Counted from the stretch's first letter, positions 33,932 through 46,712 are shown. The stretch: 64,000 nt of DNA from Salarias fasciatus (GCF_902148845.1 NC_043746.1:13272206-13336205), one strand, 5' to 3'. Numbers and translations: made by a program. Notes: a model not told the origin generated them from the sequence alone.

Positions 33932-36328
33932 ATGGAGGCATGCAGAAGGTACGTGCTGCTCGTTGTTTTTATCCATTTTACTTTGATTGGCAACATATCA
34001 ACCTCAGTGACTCATTATTCAATACCAGAAGAAATGAAAGAAGGGTCTTCTGTGGCAAATCTTGCCGCTGATCTCGGCTTGGATGTTATAACGCTCAATC
34101 AGAGGAAGATGCGTTTGGACATAATCTCGAACAAAAAATATCTGGACGTGAACAGAGAGACTGGTGAACTGTACATCGCAGAAAAGATTGATCGGGAAAG
34201 CATTTGCCCTTCCAAAACGTCTGCTTCTTGTTATCTCAAACTGGAATTAATACTGGAAAATCCGGTCCGAATTTTTAACATTGAAGTGGAAATTTTGGAC
34301 ATGAACGACAACGCCCCACAATTTAGAAGAGACGTCATTCATTTAGACATATCAGAAGCGACTCCAAATGGAGAGAGATTTTCACTAAGCAATGCAGTAG
34401 ATCCTGATATTGGATCGAATTCAGTAAAAACCTATCATCTGAGTGAGAGTGAATACTTTAAAATTGAGGTACAGACAGGAAGAGACGGGTCAAAGTTTGC
34501 AGAATTAATCCTCAAAAGGACTTTAGATCGAGAGCAGCAGGCTGTTCATAATTTGATCCTGACAGCTGTAGATGGAGGAACACCTGCTCGGTCTGGTACT
34601 GCCAGTGTCATTGTTCGTGTGTTAGATATGAATGATAATGCTCCAAAATTTGAGAAAACCAACATGAGTGTTAAAATCTTGGAAAATTCTCCCATTGGAA
34701 GCCTTGTGATTGATCTGGATGCAAAGGATTTAGATGAAGGTTCAAATTCAGAAATTACATACACATACAGTTTATATACACAAGAGAAAACACAAGAAAC
34801 ATTTAACTTGAATCCTACAACTGGCGAAATTACTGTTAAAGGAATTTTAAATTATGAGGATTTCAAGATTTATGATATGGAAGTAATAGCGACTGATAAA
34901 GGGACTAATAGTTTATCAGGACAATGTACAATTAAGATTTTAGTTGAAGACATGAATGACAATCATCCAGAACTATCAATAAAATCATTTCAGAGTCCAA
35001 TGAATGAAAATATAGAATTAGACACAGTGATAGCTGTAGTTAGTGTTAATGATAAAGACTCAGGTGATAATGGCATCGTTGATTTAAGCATTCCTAAAAA
35101 TATGCCTTTCAAACTGAGGGAGTCCTCTGATAACTATTATGAATTAGTGGTGTCGGAGCCATTAGACCGTGAGAAAGTCCCAGAATATGATATCACGTTC
35201 ACTGTCACAGACAGAGGCTCTCCTCCTTTATCTGACAATGAAACTATGACTTTAGAGCTGCTGGATATCAATGACAACGTTCCACAGTTCCCACAGTCAT
35301 TTTATACCATACGTGTAATGGAGAATAATGCACCTGGAGCCTTGCTCAGCTCCCTCACGGCCTTTGACCCTGACCTCCATGAAAACCAGTATCTAGTTTA
35401 CTTCATCATAGAGAAGGAGATAGCCAACACCTCCATGTCCATGCTGTTCTCCATCAATCCAGAGAACGGGAATCTTTATGCACTGAAAACTTTTGACTAT
35501 GAGATTGAAAAGGAGTTTCTTTTCCACATCGAGGCCCGAGACTCTGGCTCTCCTCCACTCAGCAGCAATGTGACTGTTCACATCATTATTGTGGACCAGA
35601 ATGACAACGCTCCAGTCATTGTCTCTCCGTGGCGTGCTCACGGCTCAGTGGTGGAGGAAAAGATCCCCAGATCCACTGATAAAGGCTCCCTGGTGGCCAA
35701 AGTCATCGCTTTGGACACAGACTCAGTGCACAACTCTCGGATTACCTACCAGTTTCTCCAGGTGACTGACGCCACCTTGTTCAGTCTGGATCAATACAAC
35801 GGAGAGATCCGGACCATGAGGATGTTCAGCTACAGAGATCCACGCCACCAGCGGCTGGTTGTTGTTGCCAAGGACAACGGGCAGCCTGCTCTGTCTGCTA
35901 CAGTCACCATCAAGCTGTCCACAGTGGAGACTGCAGTGAAGGCCTACTCTGACATGACTGAGATGCCTCTGGAATATGACATCTTCTCAGACCTCAACCT
36001 GTACTTGGTGATCGGTCTGGGTTCAGTGTCCTTTCTGCTGCTCATCACCATTCTGGTCACCATCGTGCTCAAGTGTCAGAAACCCAAGCCCAGCAAAACA
36101 GCTGCTCCCTGCAGGAACAGTGTGATCAGTGAGCGGAACTCCACCATCGCTGACTCCACTCTGGTGTCCAACGATGCCTACTGGTACAGTCTGTTTCTGG
36201 CCGAGACCCGGAAAGGAAAGCTGGTGGTCAGACAGCCTATGCCCAAGGGCTCCAGATACATCGTGTCCAGCATCCCGAGAGGGACAGGACTGACTGACAC
36301 GAGTGACTCAGCAGCATCCACTCTGCAG
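33932..36328 (+). CDS. Clustered protocadherin variable exon V5
   Basis: 799 residues from MEACRRYVLLVVF (context ACAATGGAG). It is the closest relative of V7: they share the leader, signal peptide, EC1-EC3 and spacer sequence. The EC1 loop is CX7C (CPSKTSASC, V7 has CNFKASASC). Private residues include DVITLNQ for DVKTLNQ in EC1, YFKIEVQ in EC2, LDAKDLDEG in EC3 and SPMNENIELD at the start of EC4. Donor CAG|GTATGA, so an unspliced transcript ends STLQV. Confidence 0.93.
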
Positions 36329-36829
36329 GTATGAGATTCACTCTGAACATTAAGATATTCATACACAACACTTTCATTGTGGCTCTTTGGTATACTATCA
36401 CTTCACATGGCAATACATTTAAAGCACTTAAATATATTGCAGGTCATTATCAATATTGTTCAATGCTTCAAAAATACATTTTGCCTCTTGCCTAAATTAA
36501 CCAAGATGTATTGTTGTGGAACATGATTGGGACAGTTGAAAAAATGTGGTAACGACCAAAGGGTGGCGCTGTTTTATTATTAAAATACCAACACTCAAAC
36601 CTCGTCATCCAACGTTCTGTTCTGGACCTTACCGGGAGAAGAAACGGCAGCTCTGCTGACGATCTATACATAAAGGACATTCTTGGCTTTTTTAAATGAA
36701 ATATTTCCTGGAGAATGCTCTGTTCGGATGTATTCTGAAATCAATACGTGACAGGAATATCTTCTTCCTTTGAAATCGCGTATATCTCCGGTCGAGGCAT
36801 TGTATTCGCGGACACATCCTGTTTTTACA
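36329..36829. other. V5-V6 spacer
   Basis: 500 bp of AT-rich sequence with the V6 promoter in its second half; no coding sequence. The open frame reaching up to 36770 starts with TTG and is leader, not protein. Confidence 0.7.
36556..36574 (+). promoter_or_regulatory. CSE of V6
   Basis: CCAAAGGGTGGCGCTGTTT is the best CSE/CTCF match in the cluster, 256 bp upstream of the ATG. The position where V2/V5/V7 have the RE1-like motif holds only GGCAGCTCTGCTGAC, so the site is decayed or absent. Confidence 0.75.
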
Positions 36830-39223
36830 ATGGGCTCTGACAAAAGGTGCGTGCTCCTCGTTATTTTTCTTTTTACCTCCTTTGGGATCATATCGACGTC
36901 TGTAATTCACTATTCCATACCCGAGGAATTAAAGGAGGGCTCTGTGGTCGCCAATCTTGCTACCGATCTCAGCCTGGACGTTACAACTTTGACAAAGAGA
37001 AAAATGCGCCTTGATATAATCGCCAACAAAAAATATCTGGACGTTAACAAAGAGACTGGTGAGCTGTACGTGGTTGAAAAGATTGACAGGGAATACATTT
37101 GCACGACTAAATCGTCATCATCGTGTTACCTAAAGCTTGAAGTAACACTTGAAAATCCATTGCGGATTTTCAACATTGAATTAGAGGTTTTGGATATGAA
37201 CGACAACGCCCCGCAATTTAGAAGAGACGCCATACATTTAGACATATCAGAAGCGACTCCAAAAGGAGAGAGATTTTCACTGAGCAATGCAGTGGATCCT
37301 GATGTCGGAGCAAATTCAGTAAAAACATATCATCTGAGTGAAAACGATTTTTTTAACATTGAAGTTCAAACCGGAAGAGATGGGTCAAAGTTTGCAGATT
37401 TGATTTTGTCAAAGAGTTTAGATCGGGAAAATCAGGCTCTCCATAATTTAATACTCACGGCTGTGGATGGAGGAACACCTGCTCGGTCTGGGACTGTCAG
37501 TATCATTGTTCATGTTTTAGATACAAACGATAATGCTCCAACTTTTGAAAAATCACTTAACACTGTGAAAATATTTGAAAATTCACCAATTGGAAGTCTT
37601 GTGATTAATCTTACAGCAATAGACTTAGATGAAGGTTCAAATTCTGACATTACATACACATACAGTTTATATACACAGGAGAGGACACAAGAAACGTTTA
37701 ACCTGAATCCTACAACTGGTGAAATTACTGTTAAAGGAATGTTAAATTATGAAGATTTCAAGATTTATGACATGGAAGTAATAGCGACTGACAAAGGAGC
37801 TAATAGTTTATCAGGACAATGTACCATTAAGATTCTTGTTGAGGACATGAATGACAACCACCCAGAAATATCTATCAAATCATTTCAGAGTCCAGTGAAT
37901 GAAAATATAGAATTAGACACAGTTATAGCTGTAGTTAGTGTTAATGATAAAGACTCAGGTGATAATGGCATTGTTGATTTAAGCATTCCTAAAAATATGC
38001 CTTTCAAACTGAGGGAGTCCTCTGATAACTATTATGAATTAGTGGTGTCGGAGCCATTAGACCGTGAGAAAGTCCCAGAATATGATATCACGTTCACTGT
38101 CACAGACAGAGGCTCTCCTCCTTTATCTGACAATGAAACTATGACTTTAGAGCTGCTGGATATCAATGACAACGTTCCACAGTTCCCACAGTCATTTTAT
38201 ACCATACGTGTAATGGAGAATAATGCACCTGGAGCCTTGCTCAGCTCCCTCACGGCCTTTGACCCTGACCTCCATGAAAACCAGTATCTAGTTTACTTCA
38301 TCATAGAGAAGGAGATAGCCAACACCTCCATGTCCATGCTGTTCTCCATCAATCCAGAGAACGGGAATCTTTATGCACTGAAAACTTTTGACTATGAGAT
38401 TGAGAAGGAGTTTCTTTTCCACATCGAGGCCCGAGACTCTGGCTCTCCTCCACTCAGCAGCAATGTGACTGTTCACATCATTATTGTGGACCAGAATGAC
38501 AACGCTCCAGTCATTGTCTCTCCGTGGCGTGCTCACGGCTCAGTGGTGGAGGAAAAGATCCCCAGATCCACTGATAAAGGCTCCCTGGTGGCCAAAGTCA
38601 TCGCTTTGGACACAGACTCAGTGCACAACTCTCGGATTACCTACCAGTTTCTCCAGGTGACTGACGCCACCTTGTTCAGTCTGGATCAATACAACGGAGA
38701 GATCCGGACCATGAGGATGTTCAGCTACAGAGATCCACGCCACCAGCGGCTGGTTGTTGTTGCCAAGGACAACGGGCAGCCTGCTCTGTCTGCTACAGTC
38801 ACCATCAAGCTGTCCACAGTGGAGACTGCAGTGAAGGCGTACTCTGACATGACTGAGATGCCTCTGGAATATGACATCTTCTCAGACCTCAACCTGTACT
38901 TGGTGATCGGTCTGGGTTCAGTGTCCTTTCTGCTGCTCATCACCATTCTGGTCACCATTGTGCTCAAGTGTCAGAAACCCAAGCCCAGCAAAACAGCTGC
39001 TCCCTGCAGGAACAGTGTGATCAGTGAGCGGAACTCCACCATCGCTGACTCCACTCTGGTGTCCAACGACGCCTACTGGTACAGTCTGTTTCTGGCCGAG
39101 ACCAGGAAAGGAAAGCTGGTGGTCAGACAGCCTATGCCCAAGGGCTCCAGATACATCGTGTCCAGCATCCCGAGAGGGACAGGACTGACTGACACGAGTG
39201 ACTCAGCAGCATCCACTCTGCAG
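36830..39223 (+). CDS. Clustered protocadherin variable exon V6
   Basis: 798 residues from MGSDKRCVLLVIFLF (context ACAATGGGC). The signal region is followed by TSVIHYSIPEELKEG, with Ile where others have Thr. The EC1 loop is CX7C (CTTKSSSSC). EC2-EC3 are intermediate: EC2 resembles V3/V5/V7 (ISEATPKGERF) but EC3 is its own (FEKSLNTVKIFENSP, INLTAIDLDEG). It joins the shared sequence late in EC3 (NPTTGEITVKG). Donor CAG|GTATGA. Confidence 0.93.
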
Positions 39224-39463
39224 GTATGAAAAGAATGTGTTTTTTTGTAATCATAAATATTTCTTTTAAAACTGCTTACCGACACTTTTTCTTCTTTTTC
39301 TTTCTGTATTTGATTTATGTCTCATCATCTTACAGACTAATTTGTCAGTTTTTTTAAGCTTCAGTCCAATGAATCGTTGAAAATATCTCAAAATAGAAAT
39401 CAAAAATGCTTTTCTTAACCCCCCCCCCAAAAAAAAATCACATAAACTGGTGGTTTTCATACT

Positions 39464-39464
39464 T

Positions 39465-39507
<43 letters not shown>

Positions 39508-39521
39508 GACTAATCATAATA

Positions 39522-39552
<31 letters not shown>

Positions 39553-39600
39553 TGATTTTTATTATTATTATTCTTTTTACTATTATTATTATTATTATTG
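39464..39600. repeat. Compound TAC / TAA / ATT microsatellite
   Basis: (TAC)n at 39464-39507, then (TAA)n to about 39553, then (ATT)n to 39600. Confidence 0.95.
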
Positions 39601-39770
39601 TTCCTATTACAAATTTTTTTTACAGAGTTTAACAAAGTCTTGCGAATCGATTGCTAGTGCAAACCTTGAAAGCTTTTTATGTTAGTTTGCCTTTTTTCAA
39701 AATATCCAAAGTGACAGATTTAGTGGCAAAAAGGAAGTGTTTTTCAAAAATACATGTATAATTTTTAATA

Positions 39771-39791
39771 CAAGAAGGGTGGCGCTGTTTA
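39771..39791 (+). promoter_or_regulatory. CSE of V7
   Basis: AAGAAGGGTGGCGCTGTTTA, 246 bp upstream of the first ATG. It is nearly the same as the CSEs of V5 and V6. Confidence 0.75.
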
Positions 39792-39857
39792 GTAAGGAAA
39801 ATCCAGTTCTCTGTCATAGTGAGGCTTCATCGTTGTGGCTTCTGTGCTTTGATAATC

Positions 39858-39878
39858 GGACAGTTCCGTGGTGCTGAA
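39858..39878 (-). promoter_or_regulatory. RE1/NRSE-like motif in the V7 leader
   Basis: Minus strand TTCAGCACCACGGAACTGTCC, shown without flanks: exact left half, 67 bp after the CSE. It is the duplicate of the V5 site with one base change in the right half and one elsewhere. Confidence 0.6.
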
Positions 39879-40036
39879 GAGACGCCTTCGAGACAACGGT
39901 CAGAAAAATCAACGTCAAACAGCAAAACGACAAACTGGATTAAATTTCTGTTTTGAGGTTGAGATCGAAGCTGTTTCACTAAACGATCGCCACGTAAATC
40001 CGTTTTTTTGGTTCGATGTCTTGAACCAGCAAAACA

Positions 40037-42451
40037 ATGAATCCCGTTGTGACAATGGAGGCATGCAGAAGGTACGTGCTGCTCGTTGTTTTTATCCATT
40101 TTACTTTGATTGGCAACATATCAAACTCAGTGACTCATTATTCGATACCAGAAGAAATGAAAGAAGGGTCTTCTGTGGCAAATCTTGCCGCTGATCTCGG
40201 CTTGGATGTTAAAACGCTCAATCAGAGGAAGATGCGTTTGGACATAATCTCGAACAAAAAATATCTGGATGTGAACAGAGAGACTGGAGAACTGTACATC
40301 GCAGAAAAGATTGATCGGGAAAGCAGTTGTAACTTCAAAGCGTCTGCTTCTTGTTATCTCAAACTGGAATTAATACTGGAAAATCCGGTGCGGATTTTTA
40401 ACATTGAAGTGGAAATTTTGGACATGAACGACAACGCCCCACAATTTAGAAGAGACGTCATTCATTTAGACATATCAGAAGCGACTCCAAATGGAGAGAG
40501 ATTTTCACTGAGCAATGCAGTAGATCCTGATATTGGATCGAATTCAGTAAAAACCTATCATCTGAGTGAGAGTGAATACTTTAATATTGAAGTACAGACA
40601 GGAAGAGACGGGTCAAAGTTTGCAGAATTAATCCTCAAAAGGAATTTAGATCGAGAGCAGCAGGCTGTTCATAATTTGATCCTGACAGCTGTAGATGGAG
40701 GAACACCTGCTCGGTCTGGTACAGCCAGCGTCATTGTTCGTGTGTTGGATATGAATGACAATGCTCCAAAATTTGAGAAAACCAACATGAGTGTTAAAAT
40801 CTTGGAAAATTCTCCCATTGGAAGTCTTGTGATTGATCTGGATGCAATAGATTTAGATGAAGGTTCAAATTCTGACATTACATACACATACAGTTTATAT
40901 ACACAAGAGAAAACACAAGAAACCTTTAACTTGAATCCTACAACTGGTGAAATTACTGTTAAAGGACTATTAAATTATGAAGATTTTAAGATTTATGACA
41001 TGGAAGTAATTGCAACTGATAAAGGCACTAATAGTTTATCAGGACAATGTACTATTAAGATTTTAGTTGAGGACATGAATGACAACCACCCAGAAATATC
41101 TATCAAATCATTTCAGAGTCCAGTGAATGAAAATATAAAATTAGACACAGTTATAGCTGTAGTTAGTGTTAATGATAAAGACTCAGGTGATAATGGCATT
41201 GTTGATTTAAGCATTCCTAAAAATATGCCTTTCAAACTGAGGGAGTCCTCTGATAACTATTATGAATTAGTGGTGTCGGAGCCATTAGACCGTGAGAAAG
41301 TCCCAGAATATGATATCACGTTCACTGTCACAGACAGAGGCTCTCCTCCTTTATCTGACAATGAAACCATGACTTTAGAGCTGCTGGATGTCAATGACAA
41401 TGTTCCACAGTTCCCACAGTCATTTTATACCATACGTGTAATAGAGAATAATGCACCTGGAGCCTTGCTCAGCTCCCTCACGGCCTTTGACCCTGACCTC
41501 CATGAAAACCAGTATCTGGTTTACTTCATCATAGAGAAGGAGATAGCCAACACCTCCATGTCCATGCTGTTCTCCATCAATCCAGAGAACGGGAATCTTT
41601 ATGCACTGAAAACTTTTGACTATGAGATTGAGAAGGAGTTTCTTTTCCACATCGAGGCCCGAGACTCTGGCTCTCCTCCACTCAGCAGCAATGTGACTGT
41701 TCACATCATTATTGTGGACCAGAATGACAACGCTCCAGTCATTGTCTCTCCGTGGCGTGCTCACGGCTCAGTGGTGGAGGAAAAGATCCCCAGATCCACT
41801 GATAAAGGCTCCCTGGTGGCCAAAGTCATCGCTTTGGACACAGACTCAGTGCACAACTCTCGGATTACCTACCAGTTTCTCCAGGTGACTGACGCCACCT
41901 TGTTCAGCCTGGATCAATACAACGGCGAGATCCGGACCATGAGGATGTTCAGCTACAGAGATCCACGCCACCAGCGGCTGGTTGTTGTTGCCAAGGACAA
42001 CGGACAGCCTGCTCTGTCTGCTACAGTCACCATCAAGCTGTCCACAGTGGAGACTGCAGTGAAGGCCTACTCTGACATGACTGAGATGCCTCTGGAATAT
42101 GACATCTTCTCAGACCTCAACCTGTACTTGGTGATCGGTCTGGGTTCAGTGTCCTTTCTGCTGCTCATCACCATTCTGGTCACCATCGTGCTCAAGTGTC
42201 AGAAACCCAAGCCCAGCAAAACAGCTGCTCCCTGCAGGAACAGTGTGATCAGTGAGCGGAACTCCACCATCGCTGACTCCACTCTGGTGTCCAACGATGC
42301 CTACTGGTACAGTCTGTTTCTGGCCGAGACCCGGAAAGGAAAGCTGGTGGTCAGACAGCCTATGCCCAAGGGCTCCAGATACATCGTGTCCAGCATCCCG
42401 AGAGGGACAGGACTGACTGACACGAGTGACTCAGCAGCATCCACTCTACAG
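40037..42451 (+). CDS. Clustered protocadherin variable exon V7
   Basis: 805 residues from the ATG at 40037, or 799 from the ATG at 40055. The latter matches the V5 start (MEACRRYVLLVVF) and has GACAATGGAG; V5 has ACG where V7 has the first ATG. The EC1 loop is CX7C (CNFKASASC). One private change in the otherwise fixed EC5 start: TIRVIENN for TIRVMENN. The exon end reads CTACAG|GTATGC rather than CTGCAG, a marker shared only with V8 and V9. Intron readthrough would add about 50 residues with a hydrophobic run (IIYLLLLC). Confidence 0.93.
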
Positions 42452-43142
42452 GTATGCATGAGCATAATTTATTTGCTTTTGTTATGTCAGTTCTTGAAAA
42501 ATATTCACGGTGATATTCTTTTGGATATTGGGGTCTTTCAATTTTTCAGTTCGCATTATTTCAGATCTACTATTTACACAACTCCTTTTGAAGCTTATTA
42601 AGTTCTGTTTTCACAAATTGGGGTTGACATATGGTCAGTATTTAAATCACACTTTTGCAGCTTATCGAAAAGGAATACGTAATTGAATAGATATGTTGAT
42701 GCGGTTTTGAATCTAATAAGTCAAAATAAAATCTAAATAAAAAACTTCTACATTGAAAAATAATTTAACGATATATATATAATGGAAGAAGTTTTCGTAC
42801 CATGTGTGATGACCTGAGATGGAAAAACTAACTTGCCCTGACAACGATCTTGTTATAATCGGCAGCTAAAAGTCAAATCAGGAGAAACGTTTGCGTCAAT
42901 ATATATTTAAGAAAGATGTAGTTCAGGAGAGCTTGACGATAAGGACAATATTTTCAGGATAATGAAAAATGCAAACTCACAAAAAAAAAAAAAAAAACCT
43001 GTCACGAAACATGCACACTTAAACGTCCACTTGTTTTAGAGTGCGACGAGAGTACTTTGAAATCGGATGAAATACCAGATATATTTTTGCCACCTGTATT
43101 TAAACTAAGCTTTCTCGTTGAGAAGGTAATACTCAGACAGAG

Positions 43143-43161
43143 CGGTCCATGTCGCTGCTCT
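43143..43161 (+). promoter_or_regulatory. Diverged CSE of V8
   Basis: CGGTCCATGTCGCTGCTCT, 217 bp before the ATG. It keeps GTCGCTG only. No RE1-like motif follows. The same sequence occurs upstream of V9 and V10. Confidence 0.45.
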
Positions 43162-43377
43162 CTAAAAAAACCTATGGACTGATGAAGTCATCATTTCCAC
43201 GATAGTTCATTGGCGGCTGCGCAAGGAGACATATTTCCCCAAACCTCTTCCAGTGTAAGGACGCACTATTGTTCAATCAAAGGAATTCGTTCTCTTTAAA
43301 TTTATCGGAAGCAGAAACAATTGCATCTATCGCCGGTCCACATATTGAAGATTTCTGACACGGATTATTGTTGCTCA

Positions 43378-45786
43378 ATGGCTCCTCCAGTTCTCCATTA
43401 TTCAATAACATGGTATGTCTCAGTATTTCTCTTTCTCTCTGCCGTCATTCACTCGGCGACTTCAGTCACCCATTACTCTGTTCCGGAGGAGATGGACGAA
43501 GGCTCGATTGTGGCGAATTTAGCGATAGATTTGGGCTTAGATGTGAAGACTTTGGGTAAAAGAAAGATGCGCGTCGATGTCGTCGGGAATAAAAAATATC
43601 TGGATATTAACAAGGACACGGGCGAGTTGTTCATTTTGGAGAGAATCAATCGAGAGTTTTTTTGCCCCCACAAGACGACAACAACGTGTTTTCTGAGATT
43701 AGACGCTACGATTGAAAATCCGATACGGATGTTTAATATTGAAGTGGAAATTTTGGATATTAACGACAACGCTCCTCATTTTCGGAGGGGGACGATGCAT
43801 TTGGACATCTCAGAGTCAAGTCCAGTTGGAGAGAGATTTTCACTGAACAATGCTGCAGATCCAGATGTTGGAGCTAATTCTGTGAAAAATTACCTTCTGA
43901 GCGCAAGTGAGCATTTCTCAATTGAAATACAGACAGGGCGAGATGGGACGAAGTTTGCAGACTTGATTCTGAAGAAAGCTTTAGACAGGGAGCAGCAGGC
44001 TGTTCATGATTTGATTCTCACTGCTGTGGACGGAGGTGTGCCCACGCGCACAGGTACAGCCAGCATTATCGTTCGCGTGCTCGACGTGAACGACAACGCC
44101 CCTTCATTTGATAAGGACAAATACTTTGTGAATGTCATGGAGAACTCTCCGATTGGGAGTCTAGTGGTTAAATTAAATGCTACAGATTTAGATGAAGGCT
44201 CCAATTCAGATATTGTTTATTCATATAGTTTGTATACATCAGAGAGAACACAAAATATGTTTAAGTTGAATCCAGAAAATGGTGAAATCAGAGTGAAAGA
44301 GATGGTTAATTATGAGGATTTCAAACTTTATGAAATGGAGGTGATAGCCAGTGATAAGGGGCTTAACTCCTTATCTGGACACTGTAACCTGACAATACAG
44401 GTAACAGACATGAATGATAATCATCCAGAAATATCTATCAAATCATTTAAAAGTCCAATCAAAGAAAATGAGCCCCTTGACACAGTTATAGCTGTAGTTA
44501 GTGTCAGTGATAAAGACTCAGGTGATAATGGCATTGTTGATTTAAGCATTCCTAAAAATATGCCTTTCAAACTGAGGGAGTCCTCTGATAACTATTATGA
44601 ATTAGTGGTGTCGGAGCCATTAGACCGTGAGAAAGTCACAGAATATGATATCACGTTCACTGTCACAGACAGAGGCTCTCCTCCTTTATCTGACAATGAA
44701 ACCATGACTTTAGAGCTGCTGGATGTCAATGACAATGTTCCACAGTTCCCACAGTCATTTTATACCATACGTGTAATGGAGAATAATGCACCTGGAGCCT
44801 TGCTCAGCTCCCTCACGGCCTTTGACCCTGACCTCCATGAAAACCAGTATCTAGTTTACTTCATCATAGAGAAGGAGATAGCCAACACCTCCATGTCCAT
44901 GCTGTTCTCCATCAATCCAGAGAACGGGAATCTTTACGCACTGAAAACGTTTGACTATGAGATTGAGAAGGAGTTTCTTTTCCACATCGAGGCCCGAGAC
45001 TCTGGCTCTCCTCCACTCAGCAGTAATGTGACTGTTCACATCATTATTGTGGACCAGAATGACAACGCTCCAGTCATTGTCTCTCCGTGGCGTGCTCACG
45101 GCTCAGTGGTGGAGGAAAAGATCCCCAGATCCACTGATAAAGGCTCCCTGGTGGCCAAAGTCATCGCTTTGGACACAGACTCAGTGCACAACTCTCGGAT
45201 TACCTACCAGTTTCTCCAGGTGACTGACGCCACCTTGTTCAGTCTGGATCAATACAACGGAGAGATCCGGACCATGAGGATGTTCAGCTACAGAGATCCA
45301 CGCCACCAGCGGCTGGTTGTTGTTGCCAAGGACAACGGGCAGCCTGCTCTGTCTGCTACAGTCACCATCAAGCTGTCCACAGTGGAGACTGCAGTGAAGG
45401 CCTACTCTGACATGACTGAGATGCCTCTGGAATATGACATCTTCTCAGACCTCAACCTGTACTTGGTGATCGGTCTGGGTTCAGTGTCCTTTCTGCTGCT
45501 CATCACCATTCTGGTCACCATCGTGCTCAAGTGTCAGAAACCCAAGCCCAGCAAAACAGCTGCTCCCTGCAGGAACAGTGTGATCAGTGAGCGGAACTCC
45601 ACCATCGCTGACTCCACTCTGGTGTCCAACGATGCCTACTGGTACAGTCTGTTTCTGGCCGAGACCCGGAAAGGAAAGCTGGTGGTCAGACAGCCTATGC
45701 CCAAGGGCTCCAGATACATCGTGTCCAGCATCCCGAGAGGGACAGGACTGACTGACACGAGTGACTCAGCAGCATCCACTCTACAG
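43378..45786 (+). CDS. Clustered protocadherin variable exon V8
   Basis: 803 residues from MAPPVLHYSITWYVSVF (context CTCAATGGCT). The frame upstream to 43321 starts with TTG and is leader. The EC1 loop is CX7C (CPHKTTTTC). EC1 carries RINREFF where V9 and V10 have RIDREFF: an Asp-to-Asn change (codon 43648-43650) in the calcium-binding DRE motif. EC2-EC3 (HFRRGTMHLDISESS, SFDKDKYFVNVMENSP, SERTQNMFKLNPENG) define a group with V9-V11. Donor CTACAG|GTATGC. Confidence 0.92.
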
Positions 45787-46477
45787 GTATGCATGAGCAT
45801 AATTTATTTGCTTTTGTTATGTCAGTTCTTGAAAAATATTCACGGTGATATTCTTTTGGATATTGGGGTCTTTCAATTTTTCAGTTCGCATTATTTCAGA
45901 TCTACTATTTACACAACTCCTTTTGAAGCTTATTAAGTTCTGTTTTCACAAATTGGGGTTGACATATGGTCAGTATTTAAATCACACTTTTGCAGCTTAT
46001 CGAAAAGGAATACGTAATTGAATAGATATGTTGATGCGGTTTTGAATCTAATAAGTCAAAATAAAATCTAAATAAAAAACTTCTACATTGAAAAATAATT
46101 TAACGATATATATATAATGGAAGAAGTTTTCGTACCATGTGTGATGACCTGAGATGGAAAAACTAACTTGCCCTGACAACGATCTTGTTATAATCGGCAG
46201 CTAAAAGTCAAATCAGGAGAAACGTTTGCGTCAATATATATTTAAGAAAGATGTAGTTCAGGAGAGCTTGACGATAAGGACAATATTTTCAGGATAATGA
46301 AAAATGCAAACTCACAAAAAAAAAAAAAAAAACCTGTCACGAAACATGCACACTTAAACGTCCACTTGTTTTAGAGTGCGACGAGAGTACTTTGAAATCG
46401 GATGAAATACCAGATATATTTTTGCCACCTGTATTTAAACTAAGCTTTCTCGTTGAGAAGGTAATACTCAGACAGAG

Positions 46478-46496
46478 CGGTCCATGTCGCTGCTCT
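46478..46496 (+). promoter_or_regulatory. Diverged CSE of V9
   Basis: Identical copy of the V8 element, 217 bp before the V9 ATG. Confidence 0.45.
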
Positions 46497-46712
46497 CTAA
46501 AAAAACCTATGGACTGATGAAGTCATCATTTCCACGATAGTTCATTGGCGGCTGCGCAAGGAGACATATTTCCCCAAACCTCTTCCAGTGTAAGGACGCA
46601 CTATTGTTCAATCAAAGGAATTCGTTCTCTTTAAATTTATCGGAAGCAGAAACAATTGCATCTATCGCCGGTCCACATATTGAAGATTTCTGACACGGAT
46701 TATTGTTGCTCA

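Larger units (their letters stand above)
39224..40036. other. V6-V7 spacer
   Basis: A duplicate of the V4-V5 spacer, with a compound TAC/TAA/ATT microsatellite in place of the A-run. No coding sequence. Confidence 0.75.

Noticed and set aside
36770-36829. Longer N-termini for V6, V8-V11 and V2
   Set aside because: The extra codons begin with TTG or GTG, not ATG, and lie in the leader; signal peptides start at the ATGs I chose.
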